Assembly (NCBI GenBank): GCA_012845835.1
Contig: JABAKD010000026.1
Location: 9,224,558-9,288,557, forward strand
Direction of reading: 5' to 3'
DNA: 64,000 nt
Source: Undaria pinnatifida
Lineage: Eukaryota > Sar > Phaeophyceae > Laminariales > Alariaceae
In this document: positions 12,790 through 25,555 of the stretch, piece by piece
Layout of the letters: the number at the start of each line of letters is the position of its first letter
Position numbering within the stretch: the stretch's first letter is position 1
Translations under genes and position numbers: made by a program
Notes under the pieces: model-generated
What the model was told of the DNA's origin: nothing
Seen by the model: the letters and a program-made list of their open reading frames with translations, nothing else
Databases searched by the model: none

Positions 12790-15500
12790 TTCGTGAAGAC
12801 AACATCGCTCGCTGTCGCCAGACAAAATCCAGAAGGTCAGGTGGGGAGATGGAAGAAAAACGCAGATCAGACATGAAAATACACAACGCCTGGGGCGGGT
12901 CTTTAACCACCCCCCGTCCCTGGGTGTGTTCTGTTCACCTTAAGTCTTAGATGTATTCCTTGTTTATTAAAGAATGTCGCATTTTAAACACGCAGTATCC
13001 TGACGTCCAACTACGGGGTGCTCCAGAGACACGGGTATTTTAGCGTCGTCTTCCATCCGCAGAAGGCCGGGATATGTTTCAGATTGGCAGTCCGTACCTT
13101 TTTAACAGAGGTCTACACCTCGACTTTGAGATGGTGAAATGGTCGACAGTCGTCGAAATTCAGACGACACATACTGAGACTGAAGAACACCCTCAAACGG
13201 AGATTTTGCACTATTACTTCTTGAGGACGCTACATCTCACGAGGAAGCCAGGCATGCCAAATGGAGGAACGCCCATTATGACATGTGTGACGGTTCGAGT
13301 GCAGCGGGAAAGCAGTTTGCTGCAGGCAGTCATAAAAAAAAACCTGAGGTGATTTCGAGACGTTTAGATGACAAGCCGGTATCATAGCAAAACGAATCTT
13401 TGTTGAGTAATCGAAGATTTGATTTGCTTGCGAGTTAGTACGTATTACCGTGGCTACAGCACGTATAAAAAACCTTTACAACGCCAAGGTGGGATAGTTG
13501 CGTGTTGTTTGAAACACTATGTATGCGTATCCGAGAAAGGTGTGCACAGTGAAACAATCGTCGCCGTTTGAGGTATTCGTGTATCAGGCTAGAACAAGTC
13601 AATAATTAGGCCGAACATACTCTGAATTATTCGAGTGATGCAACAATAGGTTTAATTCGAGTCACCAATGGTATGGATGGTACCGTTGTCGGGTTTTCTA
13701 TTGAGCCGTGCATGTCGTTGTTCCTGATTCGCACAACAAACGACGATCGAAGCCAATTCTATGTCTACAAGTTTTTGTGTCGTCCTGTAGAATCGCCTGG
13801 TACCACATATACGGACTCATCGCCGCCGATATATCTTATGTGGAATGCTGGAGCCGCGCGACCGTTGTATCGGCCAGCTTGCCGAGTTCAGTATCGACCA
13901 CGCGGGTAGAAACATATCACGTTCATTTTTTAGTACGCGTAAAAACTGCGAGTCTTCGTTGCAATTTGGATGCTAGAGTACAAGGGCACTACCTAAGAAT
14001 CTATCATCAAACTCCGCTGCCGGTATGGACGGTGGCGTGGCCGTAAACAATTATTTGGATGACCTGTCGACATTTTCCAGCAAAACAAATGTCGAGCGCG
14101 AATGAGAAATTCAAGTATCCGTATCGGGCAACCTCGGAAACCTCCGGATCTACCCAGCATCTCCTCCACGACCTCAAGCCGTACATGTCAGCATATTTCG
14201 TGTAGTATGAATTGCGACAGCACTGGCGTCACACATGCGGAGAAAATGGGTGTCGCGACCCCCTTCTTTCCCCCCCCCCCGGTGCTATTTCGGATCAGGT
14301 GCAAGAGAATCGTGTGCACGTCGAAGCCAAGGATTGCGTAGCCTCTTTTGCACCCTTGCTCTGAGGGAATTGAATCCAGGCATCGTTCGTCGATGTGACC
14401 ACTAAAGAAAAGTGTTGATTTCCAGTAGCGGCCACCGGGTATTTTAGGGGTAACGGGAAGGAAGATTGCCGTTTTTTGCTGGGGTGTGCATTTAGTCTAT
14501 ATGTTGTTGAGACGTTTGACGCAGTAAAACATCAGACAAACAACACCAGGTATGGGTTAGGAACAATACTGCACCGTGGACTACAGTAGCGAATAAAGAG
14601 GGTATATTGCAAGCATTGAAGAGGACACATGTAGAGCTGTCAACAACCTCTGGTGTGTCATAGGCAAACAAAAACATAACCAGCACGACGGGTTGATTGG
14701 ACTCCACTATAATGAACGTGAGCAAAATGCAGGCTATCTGAGCACCTTTGAGTAAGTAAGTCATGACGCAACATCCAACGATCGTTGGCAAACTCCGAAC
14801 AACAGCCTTTAGACGCACCGTTTCGAACGCCTAAAATCGCACTAAACTCACAGAACGTGGGCAGAGCCGAAGATTTTGTCGGTATTTCACGTGTCGAAAG
14901 GTGCTCATAAAAATACTTTTGCCAACCTTTTGCTCTGTCGAAGAAACGAGAGTGTCCCGTCAACCCGCGAAAAAAAACGAGTTTGATAGCCCCCAACAGT
15001 CGCGTCGATGACACGAGATAGAGAGTGACTCGCAGAGCGAAATCAGCTAAGACCGCACAAGCTCCTGAGATCCGAGAGCCGGGCAAGAAATTCGGCAAGT
15101 CATCAGGGTTTTTGCTTTTCTCCCAAAGAAGCTCCCGCAAATGTGTTTCGCCTAGGGTAAACACACAGGAAAAACTTGACGTGGTCGATTAGTCATGGAA
15201 TAATGCCGATCGGATGGGCCGATACTAACGTAATTGTCACACTGAATACTCGTTTAGAATTACCTGTGTGGGTTTCCAGTACGAACGTGTTGTTACAAAC
15301 AGACCCACCGGAAAGAATGAACACAACGTGGTCGTTGTGGTGGCATAGTACCGATTGCTGGGTACGTTACTAAGCGAATCACCACCTTTGACAGATATTT
15401 AGGTGTGGTGTGGTCAGGGTTCGTTGTTTTTTCACTCACTTTCTCACACATTTCCACGGCGGATGGATGGGCAAACCGACGGGAAGCAGACGCAGGGGTC
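12790..15500. other. Unique DNA, no supportable gene
   Basis: No repeat family or domain recognised. A short poly(C) run lies at 14270-14280. The longest frame (minus, 14658-15164) lacks an early ATG and is listed among the rejected items. Confidence 0.5.
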
Positions 15501-15900
15501 GATCCGTGAGGGTTCAATCTCGATCGCACGGTCCGTTTTGAAACGGAATAAGTACACATAGTAACGCTTGGCTTTCGTGGTAGGTTTCCCATGGGAGCGG
15601 GCCGTTAGAAACGGGACCACGCGTAAGCATGTGTAGGTGGTAATGGAACAGTGATGGCATTATCCCGATTGCACGTGCCGTTATAAACGGATAAACTACT
15701 TTTACTAAACGACAAGAAAACATGGTGAGTCCCGACATAATCGGGCTGCATAAAACGGAGCGTTTGTGTTAAAGCACGCGCAGGTAACGTAGCCGATAAG
15801 CACTGACTTTCTTGATCGCACGGAACGTTAAAAGTGCAATCGTTCAAAGTAACAATCGCTTGGCAGGTTCCCGGTGTGAACCGGCCGTTAAAAACGTAAA
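15500..15900. repeat. Diverged tandem cluster with CCGTT-loop-AACGG hairpins
   Basis: Short inverted repeats recur: CCGTTTTGAAACGG (15533-15546), CCGTTAGAAACGG (15602-15614), CCGTTATAAACGG (15678-15690) and CCGTTAAAAACG (15885-15896). Flanking words also repeat, such as 'CGATCGCACGG', 'AACGCTTGGC' / 'ATCGCTTGGC' and 'AGGTTTCCC' / 'AGGTTCCC'. This looks like an old tandem array in which the hairpin is better kept than its surroundings. Confidence 0.6.
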
Positions 15901-18900
15901 ACCACCCGAAATGATGTTAACGAACGACGGCCTTCAGCCGTAAGGCCTAGAGTCATGTGGTGAGACAAACATGCATGCATATGCTACACGCGATACGGAC
16001 TATAGAAGAACGCGGATGCATAACTCATAATGACTGACCTCCAGCGGTCCGCTCGAGGACGGATAAGCGCTCGCCAGAGTCTCAGAGACGCCAGGTGGCT
16101 TCGGGTGCACAGGTGCACAAGGTTGGTGTCTCTCAAAAACGAAATATAGATGGTGAGTGATTGCTTACCTCCAGGACCGATAGCCTGTGGTCGGAAGAAG
16201 TGTAAGGGGTTTGGTTGGTGTTCACGTTGTTGGCCAAAGCGTACCACGAAATCACCAAGAGGGGGCGTCATCATACGCATCCCCTGTTATTACGAAACGC
16301 CTGTATACTGTCATCGTGAAACTTTTAACTGCCACACACGATTCGTAACACCTCCCCTAGCATTTTGCGAGTGAAGAGGGCACTATTCTATAATAACAAC
16401 CTTGACTATAACCAAGGGTAAAAAGCCGCAAAGCATCTTTAAAGAGAAAATGGCCTCGGGGATTTACAGACAGAAGGAGATCGCAGGGGCTTTCAGAGGG
16501 AAATCCCTGATAAAAACCCTCACCCCCGCTTCCTCACTGCGCATTTGACTGCCTGGCCACTATTGAATGGCTATCGCCCCTCTACACTTGTTCAGCGATA
16601 AATACGTGCAGTGTCCCTTAACGGCCAAGCATATAATACGCTAACGTTGCGTCCTCCAAACAATCCAACGTAAATAAAAAATAAAACAATATATATCGAC
16701 CCACCGCCTGGCACGGAACGTAAACTCCCATACACATACAACCAAGGACATCAGCATATGACGCGCTGTTGCCTCAAAATCCATCCAGTTTACACAAAGT
16801 TGACGTGGTCACCCCCGTTTAGTGACACAAAACAAATCAATTTAAATGGTCAAAACAAAACAGACCACAGGGCTAATTTTTAACACACGATTCGTAACAA
16901 TAATGCACATGTGCAGGCGGGCTGAAAAGAAATCCTCGACCGTGCATGCCAATCGAAGCGGAAACAAACTTGCCGTTTTCGGATTTTTCAGAGTAAGGAC
17001 ATGGACGGTTTTCTCTGGTTTTCTTACGAACAAAAGAGGAGGTGGGGGGGTGCCACACTCGCGTAGCTCGTACGAATGGGGGACAACCGGGCCACGACCC
17101 CCCATTCCCGCCATTTCACATCGGATCTTGCACAAGGGAGGCATATGCACGCCGGGGACAGTTGCATCTTATCCTTCGCCCCACCCTTGTTTTGGGGGGA
17201 GTATGTTCTAGCATATTTCGTAAAAATGACAACCCGAGTGTACTACTGTAATGCGCTAGGGGGCCATCGCTCAAGGGGACCACAAGCGGAACTTGCGCTA
17301 TGCGACCGCCGCAATAAGAGACCACCAACATGATTAGGTCGTCGGGCGCGACGAGTTGGTGGCTCGCCGAAGCAAAACGTCACCTGACACATATTTCGTA
17401 TAAATACCCGCGCAAGGGCATCGCCACGTTAGTAGACGGCAAACGAAATTTCGGCATCAAGACTGCATCTGCCAGGAAAAGTCCAACGTTGTTCAAATAC
17501 TTCGTATCCACGAAAAAATGTGTTTTCCTGGTGACCAAAGGATGCGAAACAGCTAACAAAAACACAGATAAGTGCGAACACGTGCAAATCTATCAAGGGC
17601 GCGGCAGCACCCAAGCGTCCCCTCGTCTCCGCTTTTTCATCGACTCAAACATCTAAAGGTTTTATCGGAACATAAAAAAGCATTGGCTATGCTGACACGT
17701 TGGGTTTAGAACTTCATCCGGTTTGGGGATTACGGTTGGGGCATAGTGCCCAGGAGAGTTTCATCCACAGATGCTGTGAGCCTCTTCAGATTGGTCTTCT
17801 GCAGGTTCTCAGCAGCGGTCCACACCTAGACTTTGAGGCGCTGCAGAGGTCGAAATTTGTGGTGCACAAACGAGGCTAAAACCAATCCCCAATTAAACGT
17901 GTGCACTTCACTAGCGGGCAGCTACAGTTTCTCAAAAGAAACAACGGCCCGCGAAATGGAGAGACGATCTTGGTGGGTTTATGACGGGGTCGGGTGCGCC
18001 AGGCAGCAGTCGTAGCCAGTCAGAAGCGACACAAGAGATACTCGTTATTATGCGAAATTGTGAGCCAGCGACATCAACAGCTCCGGAAATTGCTTCAATT
18101 TTGCTATTCACGCGCGTGAGCCTAATATGATGGATACATCACCGATGATGAAACATTCATCAAAAAACGTTTGCTGCTCGCCAGGCCGGATGGTTTAACT
18201 CTTATCGAGTCGTATCCGAAAATCCTGTTGCAAGCACCACTTCATTCTCGTGAGGGGTAGGAAGTTATGGAATCCAAAATAGGACTAAACCCATCTGAGA
18301 GCTCTGAATTATGGCTCTTTGCAGCATTTTTTCTGACCGATCGAATTATGGAAATATTTGCGGTTGACATTTTTTTTTTTTTTTTTTTTACGCGCGTGAA
18401 CTCCTTGCACTAATCGCTCCGAATCACGTGTCAACATGTCAGCACAAAATTCGTAAAAAATGCACTGCGAAAAAACAGATTTTGTGTCTGTCATCCTGGT
18501 ACCCTTATTCTGTACTAGGGTCTTCTGCGCGACGTATCTCTTGACAGAGAAGTATTCTCACAGACCAATCTGCTGGATGGATTGCATATCGGAGGATAGA
18601 AAAGTACAAAAGGAATCTGATCGCTGGATATTACAAACTCTCTCCGTGGCAAGGTGGGCAAGAATTAGGGCGGCTCGGTAGCCACCGTATCACGAAACAC
18701 CCGGTTTTCCGATCGTGGGAATGATCAGAACCAACATTATTCTCCATGTGCAGTGTACACCGATCTTACTGTTGGCGAAACATGTATAGATCAACATCTA
18801 TGGCCTACATCGGGGTACCATAAACAGTGGCATCATTGCTGAACCTACAAAGGACGATAATTTATTGTCCCACAATGGATGGGTTATACCTTTAGCGTCG

Positions 18901-18929
18901 GACATCCCGGTTGAAGGGATACTGATTTC
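15901..18929. other. Mostly unique DNA; poly(T) at 18370-18389
   Basis: No strong gene. It contains a 20-base T run and several overlapping short frames. The frame at 17330-17656 is listed separately as the least bad candidate. No repeat from elsewhere in the window is recognised until the second VPM copy begins. Confidence 0.5.
17330..17656 (+). CDS. Weak candidate ORF, 108 aa, unrecognised
   Basis: ATG start and a continuous frame of 108 codons. The product is basic and lysine/serine-rich with four cysteines, and the text has a fairly protein-like composition. I see no signal peptide, membrane segment or known motif. There is no TATA box or poly(A) signal in a telling position, and other frames overlap it. 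Frames of this size occur by chance in unique DNA. Confidence 0.2.
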   Translation: MIRSSGATSWWLAEAKRHLTHISYKYPRKGIATLVDGKRNFGIKTASARKSPTLFKYFVSTKKCVFLVTKGCETANKNTDKCEHVQIYQGRGSTQASPRLRFFIDSNI

Positions 18930-19054
18930 CCTTGGAACGCTTTTTTTCCCATAACATCCTCCCGAAGCAGGTTTCTCGGAGTACATAAATGAGTTCTGCA
19001 AATATACACAACAGCCCCCCCTCCCAACCACTGTAAACCAGTATTTTTTCAATA

Positions 19055-19640
19055 ACAGAACTCTGAAACCACACGATAACGCAGTCTACATCATCAACCA
19101 AAACGTACACGTGTAGCAACAACCACGTGGACACAAAATGTTATGTATTCGAAAACACCACTCTTAAACAATACGATAACGAAGTCTAGAACATCAACCA
19201 AAACATACACGTGTAGCAACAACCACGAGGACACAAAATCATGTGTATTCGAAAACACCACTCTAAAACAATACGATAACGAAGTCTAAACATCAACAAA
19301 AACATACACGTGTAGCGACTACCACGAGCACACAAAATGTTATGTATTCGAAAACACCACTCTAAAACAATGCGATAACGAAGTCTGGAACGTCAACCGA
19401 AACATACACGTGTAGCAACAACCACGAGGACACAAAATAATATATTTTCGAAACACCACTCTGAAACAACACGATAACGGTGTCCAGAACATCAACAAAA
19501 ACATACACGTGTAGCAACAACCACGAGGACACAAAATAATATGTATTCGAAAACACCACTCTGAAACAACACGATAACGGATTCCAGAACATCAGCCAAC
19601 AATACACGTGTAGCAACAACCACGCGGACGCAAATTCTCA
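19055..19640 (+). repeat. ~100-bp VNTR of VPM copy 2, about 6 units
   Basis: Units begin near 19056, 19155, 19255, 19354, 19453 and 19553, a period of 99-100 bp. Each carries a TTCGAA-like palindrome before the start and ACACGTGT in the middle. The minus strand stays open across several units (repeating 'LLHVYV', 'VIVLFQSGV'). Unit lengths that are not all multiples of three argue against a real product. Confidence 0.92.
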
Positions 19641-20570
19641 AATCATAAGAATGACCGCACACTAAGACCACATACACGTTCACATACGAAACCCAGTCAA
19701 ACTATGGAACCCATATACCCTGGATTCCAAATTGAGGCCCCTACGAATCGGAAACATCGCATAGTTTACATATTGTCTTTACACACACCAAAAATGCTTC
19801 AAACCTGCTCGTTGCCAAATAACAGGTTCATCAAGAACGTAAGAACAACCAGAACGAGAGACGGGGTAAGCACAACAGCGCATATCATTATAGCATTCAC
19901 CCACCACATCACCTCCTTTGAAATTGGTTTTGGGCATCAGAGAACTGGGTTCAACGTATGCCCGTAGTGTCTTAGGCGGAGTGAGGAGCGGTAGTAAAAA
20001 TCAAGTGCGCTACTCGATAACCTGTTCCTGACCGTCGGTATACTGAACAATCTTCGGGCCGCGTCTCCTCCGTATCAGGTGTGAGAGGATTTTGTCGTTT
20101 TCAAGCAAGCGGTTGCGTTGACATATGCTACGTGGCTTGATGTAAAGGAAAGGAACGCCAATCAGCGATCATCTACTACACGCTAGGGCATGTTTTTATG
20201 AGCACCATAAACAAGAGCACCACACATGGACGCGACATCTACAGCACCACAACATTTTTGACGACATTGGGGAGAAAACAGGGCGCATAATCGTATACTA
20301 GATTATAATGTCAAAAAGAAGTACAGACAGGTATGTTAACACTGCGGTAGACCACACTACCAACCTACTGCGCAGGGTATTTCGTGCCTCCCGCCGTTTA
20401 CCTGATCGCCTGACAACCTCTACCAAACGCAGTAGCATATGCCTAACGATGTAAAGTAACCCCCGCGTTCAATAGTGGTGACATCGCATGCCCACGTCAC
20501 CTCGCTTGCTGTATTTGTATCATGTATCTCGATCTTAGAATTGGCGACCTAAGAGCCCCACATCGGCACG

Positions 20571-20744
20571 GAAAGGAACGCTTGGTGTACACGCGCTTAA
20601 TAACGTTTCTTCGTTAGTTATACTTCGCTTGGCATAGGTTGGGAGGCGATCATGCAGACGGTAAGTAAGTACGAAATACCCTACTCAATAAGTTGGTTGT
20701 GTGGTTTACCGCAATTTTAACATATCTGCCTGTGCTTCCTTTTC
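20571..20744 (-). other. Inverted 174-bp segment inside VPM copy 2
   Basis: Read on the minus strand, this segment aligns with plus-strand 59408-59576 (copy 3) and 4446-4615 (copy 1) along its whole length. It is bounded by GAAAGGAA and TTCCTTTTC, and the same short inverted repeats bound the non-inverted versions. Sequence on both sides resumes in normal orientation. Confidence 0.85.
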
Positions 20745-22165
20745 ATATATGTAATAATGACGATTCGCATTTCTCCCTCTCGTGCTCAATGGCGGTGACA
20801 TTGCATGACCACATCACCTCGCCTGTTGCGTTTATCAATATTTATCTCTTTCTTATAATTAGCAATATCAGAAAATAATGGTAACTGCATGATTGTGCCT
20901 AACGATTGAAATATTTTATCTTTCGATCCATGTACAATAACAAATTATGATGCTTTAACACGTCGTTCAAACGCCCCACTAACAATCAAAATCGGCAAGA
21001 AAAATAAACACTTTTTCGCAATTGATATCGCGTCAATATATTTCTAGCCATCCATGACGTAGCTTTCATTCATGCTCCCCCCCATCCCCCCCCCCTCCAA
21101 CGCCCGTTCCTTCCCCACCACCCGCATGATAGCCTAGACCTAGCACCAAGCGTATAGCAAGCCGCTACATATATGATTAATACGCGCGATCGGAGTATCA
21201 TACACAATCTTGAAAATATGAGTTTCGCCCAAATCTTTGATCTCACAGCTGGAGTGTATTAAGGTATTACTCCGGAGTAAAAAAATATTATGCGACCTAA
21301 ACCTTTTAAAAAACGCTCCCCCCCCTCCCTTTGTGTTCCCCCCGCTCGCTCTTACTTAAATGCCCCACCTAATATCGAAATTAGCTAGAAGTAATAAACA
21401 CTTCCACGCCCTGAATAAAACCTCATTATCGTTTTAGAGTCGTCCATGCCGCCGCTGCAATTCCCACACACCCCCGCCCTCAACGCCCCTCCCGTCCCCA
21501 CCACCCGCACCATCGCCTAGACCTAGCACCACGCGTATAGCAAACCCCTACATCTATGCGACCTAAAGCCCTTTGCCCCTCCCCCCCCCCCCCCCATCCC
21601 CCATCCCCCACCTCCCCATCCCCGCACCCCACCCCCACCCCCTATAACACTCCGCCCTCTACTCACTGGTTGTACTACTTACAGGATATGCATGATAAAT
21701 TGGTGCATTCTTTCCAAAACTGTCAGATTTATCCCCTTGAATGATTTATAGTTTCCACGCACAAATTGAGCTGCCTCACCCGTCCCCCCCCTCTCCCCAC
21801 ACCCACTTCCGCTCCCGTTTGATGAAACCCAGGCCCCCACGTCCTTAACAACTCCGCCCTCCTCTCACCGGTTATACGACTCGCAGGTTACACTTGACAA
21901 ATCGATGCATTTCCTTCCATAGCTGTCAGGTTTTGTCCCCCTCAGAAACGGGTTTTCTAGTTTCGTCGCACATTCTGACTAACATTACCCTGTTGACGCT
22001 GCTAGCTACACTGTAGTTGCAAGGGGAGTCGCCGACCTATATCCGTAATGAGGACACACAACCCGTAATACGCGCGATCCGAGTATCACACACAGCTTGC
22101 AAATATGAGTTTCTACAAAATATTCGATCTCACAGCTGGGGTGCACTTTTTTTTTCATGTAATGG

Positions 22166-23104
22166 TAGGTCTTTTGCACACGCGGTTACACAGGTTGTAG
22201 TAGTACGTTGACCGCCGTTTAAGCATCAATTGTGCTGAGCACAACAACAATCAGTTTGAAATTGCGCACCGGAAAGCTTATAAGCCCGACACATGAAGGT
22301 CGAAGGTATTACGAGTATGTATATTCGATAAACAGATATGCACAGAACATTAGCACCAGATACCTACAGTGGGTTACAACAGCATCATCACCGTTTTCTT
22401 TTGTGGGCCGTCCCTACAGCGGTAGTACCTTCATTTATTTCCGACACACCCGATCAAGTACATTGCACTATTGCTACACGCTCTACCGTAAGAATGCGAG
22501 CGAGAACACGGTGATGCAAAATGCAAAACCATCAGTCTCTTGAGTCACCCGTCCTCCGGAGGGGAACCTTGTACATAGACTATTGTTGCATCCAAGAACA
22601 AATCCTCTCTGGTAGGGCGAGGTTTCAGACTTACTCGTGAAACGGAGTAGTTTTGGAAGGGCATACTCTAAAATCAGGCACACTTGTTCCATTTGAGCTA
22701 ATAATAACAGGTGATACTGTAATCAAGTAAAAACGACACGCTACGAGCGGTGTTCGGCCGTGAGAAATCACAAACATTTGGCAGCGTAGCCTCTAAAAAC
22801 ATCTCAATTGTTTGGTTTTCACGGTGGTATACGATATGCGATAGGCACCGCGAGCTCCTCGCCAGCTTTGAAACCTCTCGACTACTATCATCCTCACCAA
22901 ACCTCTTGCTCGGCACGAAGTGCTTTTGCGGTGCCAAACCTTTGCTCACCTCGACTGTTGGTACATTTCTGAGACCTGAGACTGAGAAACGAGGTTGCGA
23001 AATATGCGCAACAACACTTTTCAGCATTTCCTTCTTCCTGCAACACTTGGTTATTAACGCGCCATCACATTGCGCATCACACCAACATATTTACCAGGTA
23101 TACG
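22166..23104. other. Unique DNA between VPM blocks
   Basis: No gene supported. The segment 23018-23060 ('CCTTCTTCCTGCAACACTTGG' region) has a relative at about 24402-24450 on the far side of the next VPM block. Confidence 0.5.
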
Positions 23105-24300
23105 AAGTATTGTAAAAATGGAAATGCACTCCAGCTGTGAGATCGAACACTATGTCGAAACTCATCTTTGCAAGCTGTGTGTGATGCTCCGATCGCGCGT
23201 ATTACTGGGTGTGTGTCCTTATTAAGGACACAGGTCGGCGGCTCGCCGTGGAACTACAGTGTAGCTTGTACCAGGGTCAACAAGGGGATGCCACTCAGTG
23301 TGTGCGCGGGAACCATAAAACCCATTTTCGAGGGGGACAAAAGGGGACTGCTGTGGACGGAAACGCATCAGTTTGTCAAGTGCATCGTGTAAGTCGTGTA
23401 CCAGGAATACTATAAAAAAACTACTCCATCTGTGAGATCGAATACTTTGTCGAAACACATCTTCGCAAGCTGTGTGTGATACTCCGATCGCGCGTATTAC
23501 GGGTTGTGTGTCCTCATTAAGGATATAGGTCGGCGACTCCGCTTGCAACTACAGTGTAGCTATCAGGGTCAACAGGGTGATCTTAGTCAGTCTGTGCGCG
23601 GAAACTATAAAACTCGTTTCTGAGGGGGACTAAATCGGCCAGCTATGGAAGGAAACGCATCAGTTTATCAAGTGAATCCTGTAAGTCGAACAACCGGTGA
23701 GGGGAGGGCGGAATTGGTAAGGACGTGGGGGCCTGGTTTGATCAAACGGGAGCGGGGGTGGGGGTGGGGGGGGAGGGGGGGGGGCGGGTGGGGCAGCTCA
23801 ATTTGTGCGTGGCAACTATAAATCATTCAAGGCAAAAAATCTGGCGGTTTTGGAAAGAATGCACCAGTTTATCATAGGGGGGGGGGGGATTGGGGCGGGG
23901 GTGGGGCGGGTGGGGCAGCTCATTCTGTGCGTGGAAACTACACACTATTTTGAGGGGATGAATGTGACGGTTTTGGAAAGAATGCACCGGTTCATCATGT
24001 ATATCCTGTAAGTCGTACAACCAGTGCGTAGAGGGCGGAGTGTTCGAGGGGGTGGGGGTGGGGTGGGGGAATGGGGAGGAGGGGGGTGGGGGAGGGGGTG
24101 ATGAAGGGGCTTTAGGTCGCATAGATGTAGGGTTGTGCTATACGCGTGGTGCTAGGTCTAGGCGATGGTGCGGGTGGTGGGAAAGGAGGGGGCGTTTGGG
24201 GCGGGGGGGACCAGGTACATATAGGTTTTAGATTTCCAAGATGAGTTGAACAAAATCTTCGATCTTACAGCTGGAAAGTAATTTTTTATAATATACTGGA
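23105..24300 (-). mobile_element. VPM block in reverse orientation with M modules at both ends
   Basis: The plus strand is G-rich, with repeated (G)n tracts and the reverse complements of the P modules. M modules lie at 23112-23222 and 23412-23525 on the minus strand, whereas one at 24232-24295 is on the plus strand. The block therefore ends in outward-facing M copies. No V part is present. It probably reflects two nested or head-to-head insertions. Confidence 0.7.
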
Positions 24301-24829
24301 GTATATTTTAATACTATGCTGAGAACTGCCATCATTCAGAGAGCACCAAAAACGAGCTACTGCTTGATGCATTCCTGAGAACTACTGACAAAGCGAACTG
24401 ATTTTCAACATTTAGGCTATTTCCCTTCTTCCGGCAACACTTGGCATTGCCTAGATGATGCTATTCGTGTTGTTCTGTGTCAGATATGGAAACACGAGCG
24501 AGCGCCGTCACATTGTCGTACATAGTAAGGATGGTACCCAATAAAATATATTTATGTTTTCCAATCCAAATCATGGGCACCGCCATTGCATGGCTGGTAC
24601 GTCTCGTATGAAGGTGAAATTATCGCCCGGTTTGATCCCACTCAAAAATATAATAGTGGATACATCTTCTGGAGAGGTGCAACGCAAACTTCGTCACAGA
24701 CCTGGCTCCTGGTACATCCCGCGAACTAGCCGTGGAGTTTACATCCCGCGAACTAGCCACGGTGTTATAGGAATGGCTGGATTGACCACAAAATAGGTCG
24801 GAGATTGTTTGTACTCCCGAAAGTATCAT
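24301..24829. other. Unique DNA with a short direct repeat
   Basis: The phrase CATCCCGCGAACTAGCC occurs twice at 24715-24765. No gene seen. Confidence 0.5.
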
Positions 24830-25555
24830 AAAATGCTCGTGCTCGTCTGGAGGAAAGCGTCTCGGCAGCTACAAAAGTACATGCTAATCAACTCTTAATA
24901 CGAGGGAGGCCACTTGTGCGATACTGCGTACTGGAAGAAACCTCCGTGGCAGTATAGTCCGAAGTGGTCCAACGCAAAGCTCGGCGCGACCTGGGCTCTG
25001 GTACAGCCCGCTAACTGGACACGGGACTGTAGGAAGTCCACATATCAGGTGAAGGAGAGTGCGTATGTTATAAGTCTTAGTTTGGGTATGCTATCGGTTA
25101 ACTTTTTGCAAGTGGTCAAACGGACAATTACCCCACTAATACCTTAACAAATGGCGCCGTCGACAGACCATGCGTTTTTCGGGTCGTGGGTTTGATTCCC
25201 ACCATCCACACTAATAAACTCCTCGGACTTTCCCATGTCGAACTTGAAAAATGTTCTCCCCGGTATACCCAGGAAATGAATTCGCTTGGATATTAAGAGG
25301 TCCGTCCGTATATCCGGCAGACTGGGTATCCCGCCGTTTCAAGGGGGAGGGGGTGTTATAAGGCTTAGTTTGGGTAAGCTATTGGTCAACCTTTCGCAAG
25401 TGGTCAAGCGGACTACTACCACACAATTTCCTTAACACGTACACCTGAACGTCTCCATGAAATGCTTGTGCTCCTTTGAAGCAAAGCGTCTCGGCACCGT
25501 CAGCAGGACGTGCCAGTCACTATTTTATTACAAGCGAGGCGTATTGTGCGATATT
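24830..25555 (+). repeat. Two interleaved pairs of direct repeats
   Basis: About 24830-24930 resembles 25455-25555 (shared 'AAATGCTYGTGCTC', 'AAAGCGTCTCGGCA' and 'TTGTGCGATA'). About 25070-25150 resembles 25355-25435 (shared 'CTTAGTTTGGGTA', 'GCAAGTGGTCAA' and 'CGGAC'). The two pairs have different offsets (~625 and ~285 bp), so they reflect separate duplications or a shuffled repeat. Confidence 0.75.
25100..25205 (+). other. tRNA-like segment (possible SINE head), weak
   Basis: GTGGTCAAACGG at 25112-25123 resembles a tRNA D-arm/A box. GTGGG-TTTGATT-CCCAC at 25186-25202 forms a 5-bp stem with a 7-base loop, as in a T-arm/B box. I cannot fold a full acceptor stem and anticodon arm, and the spacing is longer than in an ordinary tRNA. 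The D-arm-like part is repeated at about 25393-25404. This could be a tRNA-derived repeat or chance. Confidence 0.22.

Larger units (their letters stand above)
18930..22165 (+). mobile_element. VPM composite repeat, long copy 2
   Basis: Homology to copies 1 and 3 begins near 18930, inside what is the 5' part of the other two, so this copy is shorter at its left end. Order: remaining 5' part, VNTR (19055-19640), single-copy part (19650-20960), poly(C)-linked modules (20960-22060) and M (22062-22160). A 174-bp internal segment is inverted relative to the other copies (separate entry). The 48-bp invariant block is at 20013-20060. No long coding frame. Confidence 0.75.

Noticed and set aside
14658-15164. 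Minus-strand frame of 168 codons
   Set aside because: It begins with a GTG and has no ATG until late in the frame; no domain is recognised.
25186-25202. A complete tRNA gene
   Set aside because: Only a T-arm-like stem is clear; acceptor and anticodon stems cannot be formed.
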